Positions 8,085 through 17,415 are shown, counted from the stretch's first letter. The stretch is 64,000 nt of DNA from Leptolyngbya sp. Cla-17 (GCF_016807185.1 NZ_JAEVYN010000001.1:620001-684000), one strand, 5' to 3'. Translations and numbers: made by a program. Notes: generated by a model not told the origin, from the letters alone.

Positions 8085-8908
8085 TTGATAAATTGAGTGA
8101 GTAAACAATTCAATTCACCGGCTCGAAACCCGCGATCGCTGGGTCGTCGATTGTGCTGTTCTGGCTCTAAATACAGATACTCACACTGAGTTGTTGTCAA
8201 TTGAGTATGCTCATTCATTGACCAATCAAAAATACAAACTCCCGTCAGCAGCGCGAGGGAGAAATCGGTATTTTGCACCTTGGCATGACTAAAGTTGGCA
8301 TTCGTTAAGTTGGCTTTCCTAAACGATGTGCCAGGACTGCTTTGAATTGATTGCAGCAGCCATTGGAAGATGTGGAAGGTGATGATTGCAAAAATAACCA
8401 TGATCAGTAACAGGAGTAATCCTTGGGCGCTGCTGCCATCGCTGAGGCTAAAAAGGCTCACAATCAAAAGCCCTATGGTAAATGTAACCATTACTGCAAA
8501 GAACCCGGCAGTAGCGATGATGCTTAAGAAATTTACGACTGTTGGAAAGTGAAAGACAATCTTATCTTGTAGAAAGAAATGAGCAATGAAAGCCAAGATT
8601 GGGAGCGCACCCAAAAAAAAGTTGACGATTGGGTTGGAGTGATCGCGAAACAAGACATCTGACACGTGAACGGCGATCGCACTAAAGCCAACTAACACAA
8701 TGGGACCCATGACAGCGGCAATCACCAGACTATTACGCTGACGGAGGCTTTGTCCCATTTCGCAGCCTTCAAAGGTTGCCCCAACTAAGCTGGCTCTGGT
8801 AAAGTCGCATCCTCGCAAATTTGATCTACTGAAATCTGCACCATCCAGATTTTGCCCTTTGAAAGAGGAATTTTGTAAGCTTTGGTTCGCATAGTTTTGG
8901 TTAGTCAT
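8081..8908 (-). CDS. Pentapeptide-repeat protein with an internal membrane domain
   Basis: A 275-residue protein of three parts. Residues about 5-50 are pentapeptide repeats (QSLQNSSFKGQNLDGADFSR, SNLRGCDFTRASLVGATFEG). The middle, about 60-190, holds four hydrophobic segments. A second set of repeats (SFRKANLTNANFSHAKVQNT) leads to the C-terminal motif WSMNEHTQLTTTQCEYLYL, often seen after pentapeptide repeats in cyanobacteria. The repeats should form a right-handed quadrilateral beta-helix on both sides of a membrane-embedded core. Function is unknown. It is first in a two-gene operon with the membrane protein downstream. Confidence 0.82.
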   Translation of the reverse strand: MTNQNYANQSLQNSSFKGQNLDGADFSRSNLRGCDFTRASLVGATFEGCEMGQSLRQRNSLVIAAVMGPIVLVGFSAIAVHVSDVLFRDHSNPIVNFFLGALPILAFIAHFFLQDKIVFHFPTVVNFLSIIATAGFFAVMVTFTIGLLIVSLFSLSDGSSAQGLLLLLIMVIFAIITFHIFQWLLQSIQSSPGTSFRKANLTNANFSHAKVQNTDFSLALLTGVCIFDWSMNEHTQLTTTQCEYLYLEPEQHNRRPSDRGFRAGELNCLLTQFIK

Positions 8909-9177
8909 AAATAGTTTGGTTAATCATAAATATTTAGTTAATCACGCCACAAAGTCATCGCACAGAGCGCGATCAATGATCCTTAATGGGTTCCAGCCGT
9001 CTTCTTTTGAAGTCGTGATATGCTCCGCAAGGTCGTATGGCAATGCCTTCTGTGGCTCTGTGATTTATCCTCAGAATTTTTTACTCCAAAGCCAAGATGA
9101 GATTTGTTAGGGTGGATAGGCAACTTAGTGGATTGGGTTGTCGTCCAAACTATTTAGCAGGTTTTTAGGATTTAAGT

Positions 9178-9777
9178 ATGCCATTTTTAACATCTTCGCT
9201 TTATCGCACTATGGGAGTCGCGATCGCTGGCGCCATTCTTTTGATGCACACTCCCGCTGCTGAAGCGGCTGACAAAGTTGTGGTGCGCTACGGAATTTTT
9301 CGCCAGTCGCTTTCGGTCGAAGAACTCACGACTTTTGCTGAAAAGGGCGAAATGTCTAGAAAGGTAGAGCGCTACTTAGATATGGCTAAGAGTGACCCGG
9401 CGGAGATTCGGCAAGTGTTGACGAAGCCGATTGATATCAACTATGGCACTGTGAACACGGCGCTGAATAATCCCTTGGGCAATCGCATGTTAGATGAACT
9501 GGGTCGAATGATTCAAACCCCAGATAATGAGGGCAATCGGGATGCGTTGCGAACTGCCGTGAGTCAATCCGCTGCCAAAGACAACAAAGTTTCGATTCTA
9601 GAAATCATTCAAAACTATCCCAGCGATGAAATCCATTTAGATGCAAAACGCATCATCAAAACTTACAACACGCTAGCAAAGTATCAAAAGCCAATTGAAG
9701 GCGTGTTGAACAATGTCGAGCCAATTCGCGAACTTCTGAAAAAGCAAGGCATTAATTTACCTAATTTTCTCAAGTGA
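9178..9777 (+). CDS. Exported DUF1400 protein
   Basis: A 199-residue protein with an N-terminal signal segment (VAIAGAILLMHTPAAEA, cleavage predicted after AEA at about residue 30). The mature part, KVVVRYGIFRQSLSVEELTT through LGRMIQTPDNEGN and ILEIIQNYPSDEIHLD, matches DUF1400, a helical domain that in many cyanobacterial proteins precedes an alpha/beta hydrolase. Here the hydrolase part is absent, so this is the stand-alone form. Role unknown, probably periplasmic. It is monocistronic, with a 269-bp region upstream. Confidence 0.85.
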   Translation: MPFLTSSLYRTMGVAIAGAILLMHTPAAEAADKVVVRYGIFRQSLSVEELTTFAEKGEMSRKVERYLDMAKSDPAEIRQVLTKPIDINYGTVNTALNNPLGNRMLDELGRMIQTPDNEGNRDALRTAVSQSAAKDNKVSILEIIQNYPSDEIHLDAKRIIKTYNTLAKYQKPIEGVLNNVEPIRELLKKQGINLPNFLK

Positions 9778-9894
9778 TACTTGAATAGCTTCAAATTGAG
9801 TGGTTACAATCAAACTCTTTTTGCTTACTCATTTCGCTCTGCAAACAGTCAACTGTACAGATGGCTGCTCGATAATCGAGTGATGATATCGCTT

Positions 9895-10944
9895 CTACTC
9901 GCGCGTTCGCTTTAGAAATGGCACTTCCAGCAGTTCACCCTGGCTGGTGCCAATCTGGACTTTTAAGCCTGCGTCGCCTGCTTTGGTGCGAATGTAGCCT
10001 AACCCAAACACGCCTTGAGCTGTCTCCGTCAGGCTGGTGAGGATGCCGACTTTCTCTTCGTTTATGGTGATTACGGTTCCGGGTTCAGCCGCAACATCCA
10101 ATCGGATTCCCCAAATCTGCTGCTTTACACCCTTGTAGGTATCCAACCGGGCAATGGTTTCTTGCCCAATGTAGCAGCCTTTGTTGATAGAAATTGCCTG
10201 CCATAGACAGGCTTCCACAGCGTTGTAGTCCTCGGTTAGCTCCGCATCGGGCACTGGGCGACCTTGTTGAATTCGGAGTTGATTCCAAGCGCGATCGCCC
10301 ATCAGTACCGCTCCTGCTTGGGCGATCGCGTCCCACACTGCCGCTGCATAATCCGCTGCAACGATGATGGTGTAGCCTGCTGATCCCAACCCGCTGCCCA
10401 TTGCTATCCGCACGGGATGACTGGAAATTTCTGCTACGCAATGACTGCCGTAGGGCTGGGTTGTCCTTGCATCCACGCCAAGTTTTTCTAACAGCGTAGA
10501 ACTTTGAGCACCGATCAGGCTAAACATCGCCATTTCATCGGTAATGTCTTTTAGCTGCACCTTATCGCCAAAGAAAATATAGCGATCAAGCCATTTCATC
10601 AAATGATCTCGGCGATTGGGTGAGACGACGACCAGCACAGCATCTTCTAACATATAAGCAGTTGCCAAATCGATAGTTCGAGCGGTAGGGGTAACAAATA
10701 CCGTGTCGCAGCCTTGCCCTGGCTGCAAAATTTTTATGTCATTGGTGCTTTGGTTATGCAGAAATGTTTGTCGATCTGCGCCGCTGAGTTGCAGCCTGCC
10801 CCAATGGGTGCGATCGCACAGTACTACGCTACTGTGGGCGGCTGCGATCGCGTCTACGTCATTGCCAAAACTAATCGGGGCAATGGAACTTTCCTCAAAT
10901 TGGGCACCCTGCCGTTGTTGAACCTCTCGCAAACTCTGAATCAT
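9895..10944 (-). CDS. ygfZ: YgfZ/GcvT-like folate-binding protein
   Basis: A 349-residue protein with the signature KGCYIGQE inside AISINKGCYIGQETIARL, diagnostic of YgfZ (IBA57-like) proteins. The N-terminal region VVLCDRTHWGRLQLSGADRQ TFLHNQSTND is GcvT-like. These proteins bind tetrahydrofolate and help make or repair certain iron-sulfur enzymes, including radical-SAM tRNA methylthiotransferases. It is cytosolic. The short conserved gene 81 bp downstream on the opposite side of its promoter is transcribed in the same direction from farther upstream, so no operon is implied. Confidence 0.9.
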   Translation of the reverse strand: MIQSLREVQQRQGAQFEESSIAPISFGNDVDAIAAAHSSVVLCDRTHWGRLQLSGADRQTFLHNQSTNDIKILQPGQGCDTVFVTPTARTIDLATAYMLEDAVLVVVSPNRRDHLMKWLDRYIFFGDKVQLKDITDEMAMFSLIGAQSSTLLEKLGVDARTTQPYGSHCVAEISSHPVRIAMGSGLGSAGYTIIVAADYAAAVWDAIAQAGAVLMGDRAWNQLRIQQGRPVPDAELTEDYNAVEACLWQAISINKGCYIGQETIARLDTYKGVKQQIWGIRLDVAAEPGTVITINEEKVGILTSLTETAQGVFGLGYIRTKAGDAGLKVQIGTSQGELLEVPFLKRTRE

Positions 10945-11025
10945 GACAATTACGCAATCCGCTTAATAGAGTCAGCTTATCGCGATTTGCCCACTGCCCG
11001 CATTGCATAGCCTAAAGAGGGAAGG

Positions 11026-11235
11026 TCAGTAGCTATCGCCATCTGTGGTCGTTTTCATACCCAAAAAATGATTTGCTTGCATCAATCGCTCGGCGATCAC
11101 CATTCGCCGAGCTAGGCTAATTCCCGACTCCGCCAGCACTTCTTGAGCCAACTGACGGTATTGGGCACCCGTCACAGGATCAACCTCATCGATATGCTTA
11201 AGGTTGGCATAGACTTTACGAACATTAATAGCCAT
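11026..11235 (-). CDS. Small conserved hypothetical protein
   Basis: A 69-residue soluble, mostly helical protein: AINVRKVYANLKHIDEVDPV, then QYRQLAQEVLAESGISLARRMVIAERLM. A ribosome binding site AGAGGA precedes the ATG by about 3-6 nt, which supports a real gene. Composition and codon use are like the neighbours. I do not recognise a domain. Confidence 0.6.
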   Translation of the reverse strand: MAINVRKVYANLKHIDEVDPVTGAQYRQLAQEVLAESGISLARRMVIAERLMQANHFLGMKTTTDGDSY

Positions 11236-11535
11236 AAATCCTCTATAGAAAGCTTTGAGAGACTCTGTGACGTTGCAGCATAGCCATCAACCAAGAAAGA
11301 AAGCTGCTAAAATCCTGCATTTCAAGAACATAGAATGTAAGCAAAAGAATTCTGCGATGTAGTCTTCCACATCTTAGCCAGTTCAAATGATTGAAGCACT
11401 GCAAAAATCGGCAGGATTCATAATGAAGCATCACGAATCAGTTGCATATTGCGCTAGTTATCAGTTCTTTGCACTCCACATTTCCTGAGCAAGATTTCTT
11501 GAGTAAGGAAGTATCCTCATGCCGAAGTTCACTGG
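11236..11535. other. Non-coding stretch
   Basis: No gene with a supported start, repeat or RNA structure was recognised. An open frame of 63 codons on the minus strand has no ribosome binding site and an unprotein-like composition. The region should hold the promoter of the small gene at 11026-11235 and the 3' end of the DUF928 gene. Confidence 0.5.
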
Positions 11536-12384
11536 CTATTGAATGTTGCAGCAGTTGATGAGGGGCTGAGCTGAGAGTTTTTCCAAACTGCCATCTTGTA
11601 GTAAAGCATTCCAATCAGTTTTGATGGCAGTATCGTTGGGCGCTGCGAGTTGGGCTTCTGCTAAGGCGGTTATGGCGTCATACCAAAACCCGTTTTCTCC
11701 ATAAAGAATGGCTTGCTGTTGGGGAGTTGACTGCTTCAGGCGATCGCTCAGGGTTGAGGATAATGGGGCGCGTTCTATCCAACCATCAACATAAACCATG
11801 GCAGTCATAGAGTCGGCGAACTGAGCGTTTGATCGGGGTGATGGTTTGGCTGGAGAAGCACTGGTTGAGGTGCAGGCAGAGTCTTTCCCCTTAACACTTA
11901 AAGACCAGTGATAGAGTTTGCCTGGTTGCAGAGAAGCAGTTTTTGACACCTGCACCCCAATCATCCCAGCTGTTGGGGGTAAGGAGACGGGCACCCGATA
12001 GATATCATTGTCTTGGTCATCTTGAAGAACAAACTCAATAGACTCGATGGAATCTGGTTTGTAAGGATTATAAAACCAGATTTTTGGGCGTTCGGCAGTG
12101 GTGCGGGCCCAAACGTGGGTAGTGGCTTTTTCCTGATAAGCCGGAGCAAGCGCACCTAAGTTATCTAACACTGCATCTTTAGTAATTTTTGCCAGCATCA
12201 GACAGCCACGAGAAGCAGCGCCTCTGTTGGTGCCGGGTGCGCCATTACTAGGGGGACGGGGTGGGCTATAGCGTGCCATTAGAAGGGGCTGATTCCAAGC
12301 AGGAGGCTGGCTGGCATCGCTGAGGGAAACGCCAAGGGCGATCGCGCCTGAGACAGATATTAATAAACAGGGAAGAAATTTCAC
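11536..12384 (-). CDS. Exported DUF928 protein
   Basis: A 282-residue protein from a GTG at 12384, preceded by AGGAG at a good distance; the longest open frame starts inside the upstream gene and is unlikely. The N-terminus VKFLPCLLISVSGAIALGVS is a signal sequence. After a Pro/Arg-rich linker come TTHVWARTTAERPKIWFYNP, IEFVLQDDQDNDIYRV and LQPGKLYHWSLSV, matching DUF928, an immunoglobulin-like extracytoplasmic domain common in cyanobacteria. The C-terminal half (residues about 200-275) is helical, TPQQQAILYGENGFWYDAIT. It follows the CHAT-CHASE2 gene by 34 bp, and this gene pair recurs in cyanobacteria, so a joint sensing role at the membrane is inferred. Confidence 0.85.
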   Translation of the reverse strand: MKFLPCLLISVSGAIALGVSLSDASQPPAWNQPLLMARYSPPRPPSNGAPGTNRGAASRGCLMLAKITKDAVLDNLGALAPAYQEKATTHVWARTTAERPKIWFYNPYKPDSIESIEFVLQDDQDNDIYRVPVSLPPTAGMIGVQVSKTASLQPGKLYHWSLSVKGKDSACTSTSASPAKPSPRSNAQFADSMTAMVYVDGWIERAPLSSTLSDRLKQSTPQQQAILYGENGFWYDAITALAEAQLAAPNDTAIKTDWNALLQDGSLEKLSAQPLINCCNIQ

Positions 12385-12418
12385 GGGGGCTACTCCTAAA
12401 GTCGCTAATGATTGGGAA

Positions 12419-14863
12419 TTATCGGGCAATCCAACTCCGGCTGATGAATACAACACCTGTGCTGCTAAGGGTGGCGATCGCTGTGGGCAATAGCGGCACC
12501 CACCAACCAAACTGAACCAACAAAACCAGGCAGATACCAAACAGGGTAGCGATCGCCGTCCCACTTGCCACGCTCAGAACTGCAAAGTGCCGCAGATATA
12601 ATGCCAGCAATGCACCTAAAAGCGACCAGGCTCCAATCCACAGGGTTTCTGTCCAGAGTGCGCCCGTCCACAGCAACGGACGGCTCTCTAGCGCGGCACT
12701 CAGCAGTTGGCTCACCATCTGAGCATGCAGCATGACTCCTGGAATGTCTTGTCCACCTGGTTCACGGGTGTAGGGCGTGGTGAAATAGTCCTGGAAGCTG
12801 GCTGTATGGGCAGTCGTGCCAATCAGCACAATCCGATCTTTGACGCTCTCTGGTGTCAGGTTTCCGGATAGCACGGTTCCTAAACTAATGCGGTCTACTA
12901 CCTCTGCCAGCGAACTAAACGAACTGCGATTTTTGCGAGAGCGATAATTCAGCAAAATCTGGTGACCTCGCCCATCGAGATTAAAATAGCCACCCGTTGG
13001 AAATTCAATCGGGCGAATCAAGGCTTTCCCCAATTTCCAGGTGCCATCCGACTTAAACTCCAGGTTGATATTCTGTTGTGCCAGGTAATGTAGTGCCAGT
13101 TGTGTGCTGAAAGCATACTGGGCAGGGCACGCCTGAGTGCCATCCATGGATAGCAGGTGACGACGGACAATTCCATCTGGGTCGGTCAGCACATTGCTAA
13201 AGCCTAATCGAGCGATCGCTTGCTCTGTCGGGATTTCGGGCGGTGGAGCAACATCGGGTCTATTGGAGTTGGGATCGGCTCTAAAGCACACGGCAATCAA
13301 GCGATCGCTGTTTTTCATGCGTTCCGCCAGTTGCGGAAACTCCTTGCCAACGGGATCGCGATATAGGTCTAGCCCAATCACGCTGGGCTGAAGTGGCTCT
13401 AGTTTATCTAACAATTGCGCCAGCGATCGCGAAGACAGCGACACATCCGCAGGCTTACTAGGATCTTGCTTTGCTTGCGCTTGGATGTCTTTTTCCGTTA
13501 CCTCCACCACCAAAAGTCGCGGATCTCGTGGCTCCTTAGGGCGCATCTGCAACCCCAGATCCAACGCCTTCAGCTCTGCTGACTGCAACAAACCCGCATA
13601 CCGAACTCCCGTGACTAAGCCAGTTGTCAACAGGCTGATCGCAAAGAGCCAGGGGAGCGATCGCCGGAAGGAAAGGGGCGGTGAGTCGATAGATCGCTGG
13701 GTCGCTGAAGGCTTTTTTGCTGCTCCACTCTGCTCGACTGCGCCTTTCAACTGCTGCCAGGTTGGCGGAATTTCGGCGGGATGCTGGCAGATGACTGGAA
13801 GCCAGGTGGCACAGGGAAATTCTCCCTCTAGCCCTTGCAGCCGCGATCGCGCGGATCGGACTGCCAGATACAGCGGTTCTCCTTCGGCGTAGGCAGCCAG
13901 AAAGTATTTCAAAAACTCCTGGGCAACGCGATCGGGCACCGGTTCGCGCATCACAATCAGTTGTGGAATTTGCAGGTAGGCAAGTTCTCGTGCCAGACCC
14001 AGCCCATCACAAGAGTTAAAAATTGCTAGCTTTAAGCCCCGCTCCATCGCTTTTTCCAACCCATGTTTTAGTTGGCTAATGGTCAAGGTTTCCGTTTGAT
14101 TCAGGTGGATCAGCCCTGAGTTATCTTCACTTTGACTGGTGCTGTGTCCGGCAAAAAACAAAATCTCCCACGATTGCTCCCACAGGCGATCGCTCAAATC
14201 TTGTCGGGCTGGCTCTACTAAAAACGTCACTTTGGCATCGGTTAGCTGCTCTAAAATGGCGCGATCTTTTTGAATATCAATGTTTTGGCTATTTCCCAAA
14301 ATCGCTAGAATGCGAACTTGCGGAGTGAGTGAAATTGGGCGAGTTGGGCGTTTATGAAACTCCAATAGGCTAAGGGCAATTTCGGTGTAGGGATAGCGCT
14401 CCATCAAATCCCACAGATGCCAAGGCAAACGGCGGAGTTGAGCATCATCGGTTTGCACCACCAGCCGAATGATTTCGTTGGGATCAAGCTGCTCCAGCCA
14501 CTTTTCTCGAACAGGGCGGAACGATCGCGCATCTAGCCAGTCATTCAAGCGATCGCGCAACTGATGGGCCGCCGCTTCACAGTCGGCGATCGTTGCTTTG
14601 GGGGTTACGACCTTGGGCAAGCCAATCGGACGACCCGATAAATCTAAACGACGATAAATTTGTTGCCATTGGGTATAACAAACTGGAATCTCTGGTGCTG
14701 GGGGAAGTTCACCTGTTGTTTCGATCGCTGGCGGGGCACCTTCGTCTCCAATCTGAAGCGTCACAGGAAATCCCTGCTCAAAGTGTCCCTTTCCTAGCTT
14801 CAAAACGACCAGCTTTCCCACCGCAAACGCTCCTGCAATCAATACCACTAAACTCTGTTTCAA
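12419..14863 (-). CDS. CHAT protease-like domain fused to a CHASE2 sensor
   Basis: An 814-residue membrane protein. Residues about 60-370 form a CHAT domain (caspase/separase-like) with the dyad His240 in LFFAGHSTS and Cys285 in LAIFNSCDGLG, both intact. A transmembrane segment near 405-425 leads to a CHASE2 extracytoplasmic domain (about 430-720: KALDLGLQMRPKEPRDPRLL, VIGLDLYRDP, QILLNYRSRK, DRIVLIGTTAHTAS) and then three C-terminal membrane helices. CHASE2 senses unknown external signals; CHAT would be the cytoplasmic output. The N-terminal hydrophobic stretch is short and may be a poorly placed start. It is followed by a DUF928 gene. The proteolytic target is unknown. Confidence 0.88.
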   Translation of the reverse strand: MKQSLVVLIAGAFAVGKLVVLKLGKGHFEQGFPVTLQIGDEGAPPAIETTGELPPAPEIPVCYTQWQQIYRRLDLSGRPIGLPKVVTPKATIADCEAAAHQLRDRLNDWLDARSFRPVREKWLEQLDPNEIIRLVVQTDDAQLRRLPWHLWDLMERYPYTEIALSLLEFHKRPTRPISLTPQVRILAILGNSQNIDIQKDRAILEQLTDAKVTFLVEPARQDLSDRLWEQSWEILFFAGHSTSQSEDNSGLIHLNQTETLTISQLKHGLEKAMERGLKLAIFNSCDGLGLARELAYLQIPQLIVMREPVPDRVAQEFLKYFLAAYAEGEPLYLAVRSARSRLQGLEGEFPCATWLPVICQHPAEIPPTWQQLKGAVEQSGAAKKPSATQRSIDSPPLSFRRSLPWLFAISLLTTGLVTGVRYAGLLQSAELKALDLGLQMRPKEPRDPRLLVVEVTEKDIQAQAKQDPSKPADVSLSSRSLAQLLDKLEPLQPSVIGLDLYRDPVGKEFPQLAERMKNSDRLIAVCFRADPNSNRPDVAPPPEIPTEQAIARLGFSNVLTDPDGIVRRHLLSMDGTQACPAQYAFSTQLALHYLAQQNINLEFKSDGTWKLGKALIRPIEFPTGGYFNLDGRGHQILLNYRSRKNRSSFSSLAEVVDRISLGTVLSGNLTPESVKDRIVLIGTTAHTASFQDYFTTPYTREPGGQDIPGVMLHAQMVSQLLSAALESRPLLWTGALWTETLWIGAWSLLGALLALYLRHFAVLSVASGTAIATLFGICLVLLVQFGWWVPLLPTAIATLSSTGVVFISRSWIAR

Positions 14864-15035
14864 TGCTCCCTACTGCTGGTTCTCTACGACGAAACGGTTC
14901 TGTTTATGCAGGCGCATCCAGTTATTTCAAGTATGCCAGTTCTATTTTCCCTCGTCCCTTAACCTCTTTCACACCTATCTTCCGTAGGGATGTTAGCCTA
15001 GGAACACAGCGATTCTTCAGTTTTTTTAGTAGTTC

Positions 15036-16103
15036 ATGAACAAGGTTGTAGTCGGGCTTTCGGGTGGGGTTGATAGCTCAACAGCGGCAGCGATCCTTCA
15101 TCAGCAAGGGTATGAAGTGATTGGGTTGACTCTATGGCTGATGAAAGGCAAAGGGCAATGTTGCTCCGAAGGAATGGTGGACGCTGCCCAATTGTGTGAG
15201 CAGTTGGAAATTCCTCATCACATTGTGGACAGCCGAGAAGCGTTTGAAAAATATATTGTGAACTACTTGGTGGCAGGGTATAGCGATGGTATTACGCCCC
15301 TGCCTTGTTCCCAGTGCAATAAAGCGGTGAAGTTTGACCCAATGCTAAAGTACTCGCGCGCTGAGTTGGGCTGCGATCGCATTGCCACAGGTCACTATGC
15401 TCGCATTCGCCACGATCACGAAACTGATCGCTATCAATTGCTTCGGGCGATTGATCGATCTAAAGACCAATCCTATTTTTTGTATGACTTAGAGCAAGAC
15501 GTTTTAGGGCACGTTATTTTTCCTTTGGGTGAATATCCTAAAACCGAAACCCGCCGAATTGCTGCCGAATTTGGTCTGCACACTGCTGAAAAGCCGGAAA
15601 GTCAGGATTTGTGCCTAGTGGAAGCGAATGGGTCGATGCAGGCGTTTTTGGATAAATACATCACGCCTCATCAAGGGGAAATTGTTGACCAAGGGGGCAA
15701 GGTGCTGGGGCATCACGAAGGCGTGCATCACTACACGATTGGACAACGGAAAGGGTTGGGAATTGCCCACAGTGAACCGTTGTATGTGGTGGCGCTGGAT
15801 GCCGTGCAAAATCGGGTGATTGTGGGCGATCGCACCACGGTTTTAGCCTCTGAATGCACAGTGCAGCGGCTCAACTGGGTTTCGATCGCTAAACCCGTTT
15901 CCCCCATTCGGGCAGAGGTGCAAATCCGCTATCGATCGCCTGCCGTTCCCGCAACGGTAATTCCTTTAGAGGACGATCGGGTGCGCGTTGTGTTTGACGA
16001 ACCTCAAGCCAGCATCACTCCCGGACAAGCCGCCGTTTGGTACGACAACGAAATCTTGCTGGGCGGCGGCATCATTGAGCGCGACTCTATCAATCCCATC
16101 TAA
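15036..16103 (+). CDS. mnmA: tRNA-specific 2-thiouridylase MnmA
   Basis: A 355-residue cytosolic enzyme that thiolates U34 of tRNAs for Lys, Glu and Gln. The PP-loop GLSGGVDSS binds ATP. The catalytic cysteines are Cys94 in LPCSQCNKAVKF and Cys193 in ESQDLCLVE. Later conserved parts are ATGHYARI, DQSYFLYDL, HHYTIGQRKGLGI and RYRSPAVPATV, the C-terminal barrel. Length is typical. It is transcribed divergently from the CHAT-CHASE2 gene and appears monocistronic. The identification is firm. Confidence 0.97.
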   Translation: MNKVVVGLSGGVDSSTAAAILHQQGYEVIGLTLWLMKGKGQCCSEGMVDAAQLCEQLEIPHHIVDSREAFEKYIVNYLVAGYSDGITPLPCSQCNKAVKFDPMLKYSRAELGCDRIATGHYARIRHDHETDRYQLLRAIDRSKDQSYFLYDLEQDVLGHVIFPLGEYPKTETRRIAAEFGLHTAEKPESQDLCLVEANGSMQAFLDKYITPHQGEIVDQGGKVLGHHEGVHHYTIGQRKGLGIAHSEPLYVVALDAVQNRVIVGDRTTVLASECTVQRLNWVSIAKPVSPIRAEVQIRYRSPAVPATVIPLEDDRVRVVFDEPQASITPGQAAVWYDNEILLGGGIIERDSINPI

Positions 16104-16156
16104 TTGAGTGCTCAGCTTAAATTTGTGTATGAAATTTTGCTCACATCGACTTTTGT

Positions 16157-16162
16157 TACAAT
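16157..16162 (+). promoter_or_regulatory. Putative -10 box of the antitoxin gene
   Basis: TACAAT lies 30 bp upstream of the antitoxin ATG in an otherwise non-coding gap. No convincing -35 box precedes it at the usual distance. Confidence 0.35.
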
Positions 16163-16192
16163 ACGCTCAGAGTCAGTGTTCTGCGAGGGACT

Positions 16193-16423
16193 ATGCGATC
16201 AATCGAGCAATTGACAGAAGAAATGTTATCTTTACCTAGCGCATCAAGGGCGCTCCTTGCAGACAAACTGGTGGAAAGCCTAGAATTCGATGCCGATTCC
16301 ACCATCCAGGAAGTTTGGGTAACTGAAGCAAAGAGGCGCAGAGACGAGGTTCGGGATGGTTCTGTGCAACCAATTTTAGGGGAAGACGCTTTGACTCAAG
16401 TTAGACGACTAATTGAGCCATGA
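16193..16423 (+). CDS. Antitoxin of a ParE/RelE-type module (TIGR02574 family)
   Basis: A 76-residue protein: LTEEMLSLPSASRALLADKL, VESLEF and WVTEAKRRRDEVRDG, ending LGEDALTQVRRLIEP. This pattern is the 'putative addiction module component' family that neutralises RelE/ParE-type toxins. Its stop codon overlaps the start of the toxin reading frame (ATGA), the usual arrangement for translational coupling. The antitoxin looks intact although the partner is broken. Confidence 0.85.
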   Translation: MRSIEQLTEEMLSLPSASRALLADKLVESLEFDADSTIQEVWVTEAKRRRDEVRDGSVQPILGEDALTQVRRLIEP

Positions 16424-16710
16424 GGATTGCATTTCACCCCGAGGCTCTGACTGAATACGCTGAGGCTGTTCAATACTACGTGGAGCAGCAGGTTGAGGTT
16501 GCACAAGCATTTATCAATGCAATTGAGGATACTGTGTATCGGATTAGAGAATCTCCTAGTCGTTCTGTTGCTATGGATAATGAAGTTTGACGATGCATGG
16601 CACGGAAGTTTCCTTACGCAATTCTCTACACTATTGAGCAAGACTACATTCTCATTCTGGCAGTTATGCATTGCAGCCGTGAGCCTGGATACTGGAAAAG
16701 TCGTCGGTAG
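16420..16710 (+). pseudogene. ParE/RelE-type toxin gene interrupted by a stop codon
   Basis: The frame beginning MRIAFHPEALTEYAEAVQYY runs 56 codons to a TGA at 16588-16590 and continues in the same frame with RCMARKFPYAILYTIEQDYI and ends in HCSREPGYWKSRR. Family members normally read VRRC at this point, so the TGA stands where an arginine codon such as CGA is expected, a single C-to-T change. A complete toxin would be 96 residues. No frameshift is present. Either the toxin has been inactivated or the stop is a sequencing error or is read through. Confidence 0.85.
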
Positions 16711-16745
16711 CTGTTAAACCATTAAAGTCTTCAACACAAAAAAGT

Positions 16746-16961
16746 ATGAGGGTTCCAGTGTTAACATCTCTGCCATTCCTGAGATCGCTACTGTGGCAAA
16801 TTAGCGGCGCGATCGCGGCTCTAACTCCAGAGGAAATGCTCAATGTCTATGAGCGGGTTTGGCGTTATCGCTATACCTTGGAACCGCCGACTTCAGAAGA
16901 ACCGAACTTCATTCGAGAACTGGCGAATCAGTTTCATTCAGTCCCCATTCATGATGTTTAG
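16746..16961 (+). CDS. Small hypothetical protein
   Basis: A 71-residue open frame with SLLWQISGAIAALTPEEMLN and VYERVWRYRYTLEPPTSEE, a composition that looks protein-like, but no clear ribosome binding site. It starts 35 bp after the broken toxin. I do not recognise the family; it could be a fragment. Confidence 0.4.
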   Translation: MRVPVLTSLPFLRSLLWQISGAIAALTPEEMLNVYERVWRYRYTLEPPTSEEPNFIRELANQFHSVPIHDV

Positions 16962-17084
16962 CAATCCTATCCATCAGCAAATCCTCCAGAGAGATGTTGC
17001 TTTGAATATCTATAGATTCAACAATTAGACCTAATTCTGATGGGGTTAGACCTGCTTACAGTTGAATATCTGGGTTGAGATTAG

Positions 17085-17282
17085 CTAAGGAGTTCGTTGA
17101 GCGATCGCAAAAATGAAGGCGGCTAGCAGCGGCAAAATGATGGGAACGGCGACCACCAAGCCCCATTTGCCAAAGCGAATTTTTTGTCCGTCGGCTTTGA
17201 GCAAGGCGATGACGGCGACGATGCCCATGACCGTCCACAAAGCGCCAAACCCAATAAATAAAGTAAATGCCGAGTCATCCAT
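17085..17282 (-). CDS. Small two-helix membrane protein
   Basis: A 65-residue protein with two hydrophobic helices (FIGFGALWTVMGIVAVIALL and GLVVAVPIILPLLAAFIFAI) joined by a basic loop KADGQKIRFGKWG. The pattern is typical of short cyanobacterial membrane proteins of unknown function. It is divergent from the P-type ATPase gene, 133 bp apart, and transcription may be coordinated. Function unknown. Confidence 0.6.
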   Translation of the reverse strand: MDDSAFTLFIGFGALWTVMGIVAVIALLKADGQKIRFGKWGLVVAVPIILPLLAAFIFAIAQRTP

Positions 17283-17415
17283 GGCGAAACCTTAGCGACC
17301 GCTCTTTTTGCCTGATCCTACTTCACTTTTTTGAAGTTGTGCGAATGGAAAGCGGAAGGGGATTATCCCGGTTAAGATCGCACTACTGTCGGAATGTGGC
17401 TTAGTAAATTGACTC

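Noticed and set aside
11243..11434. 63-codon minus-strand frame
   Set aside because: Composition (many Cys, Leu, His, Arg) is not protein-like and it lacks a ribosome binding site.
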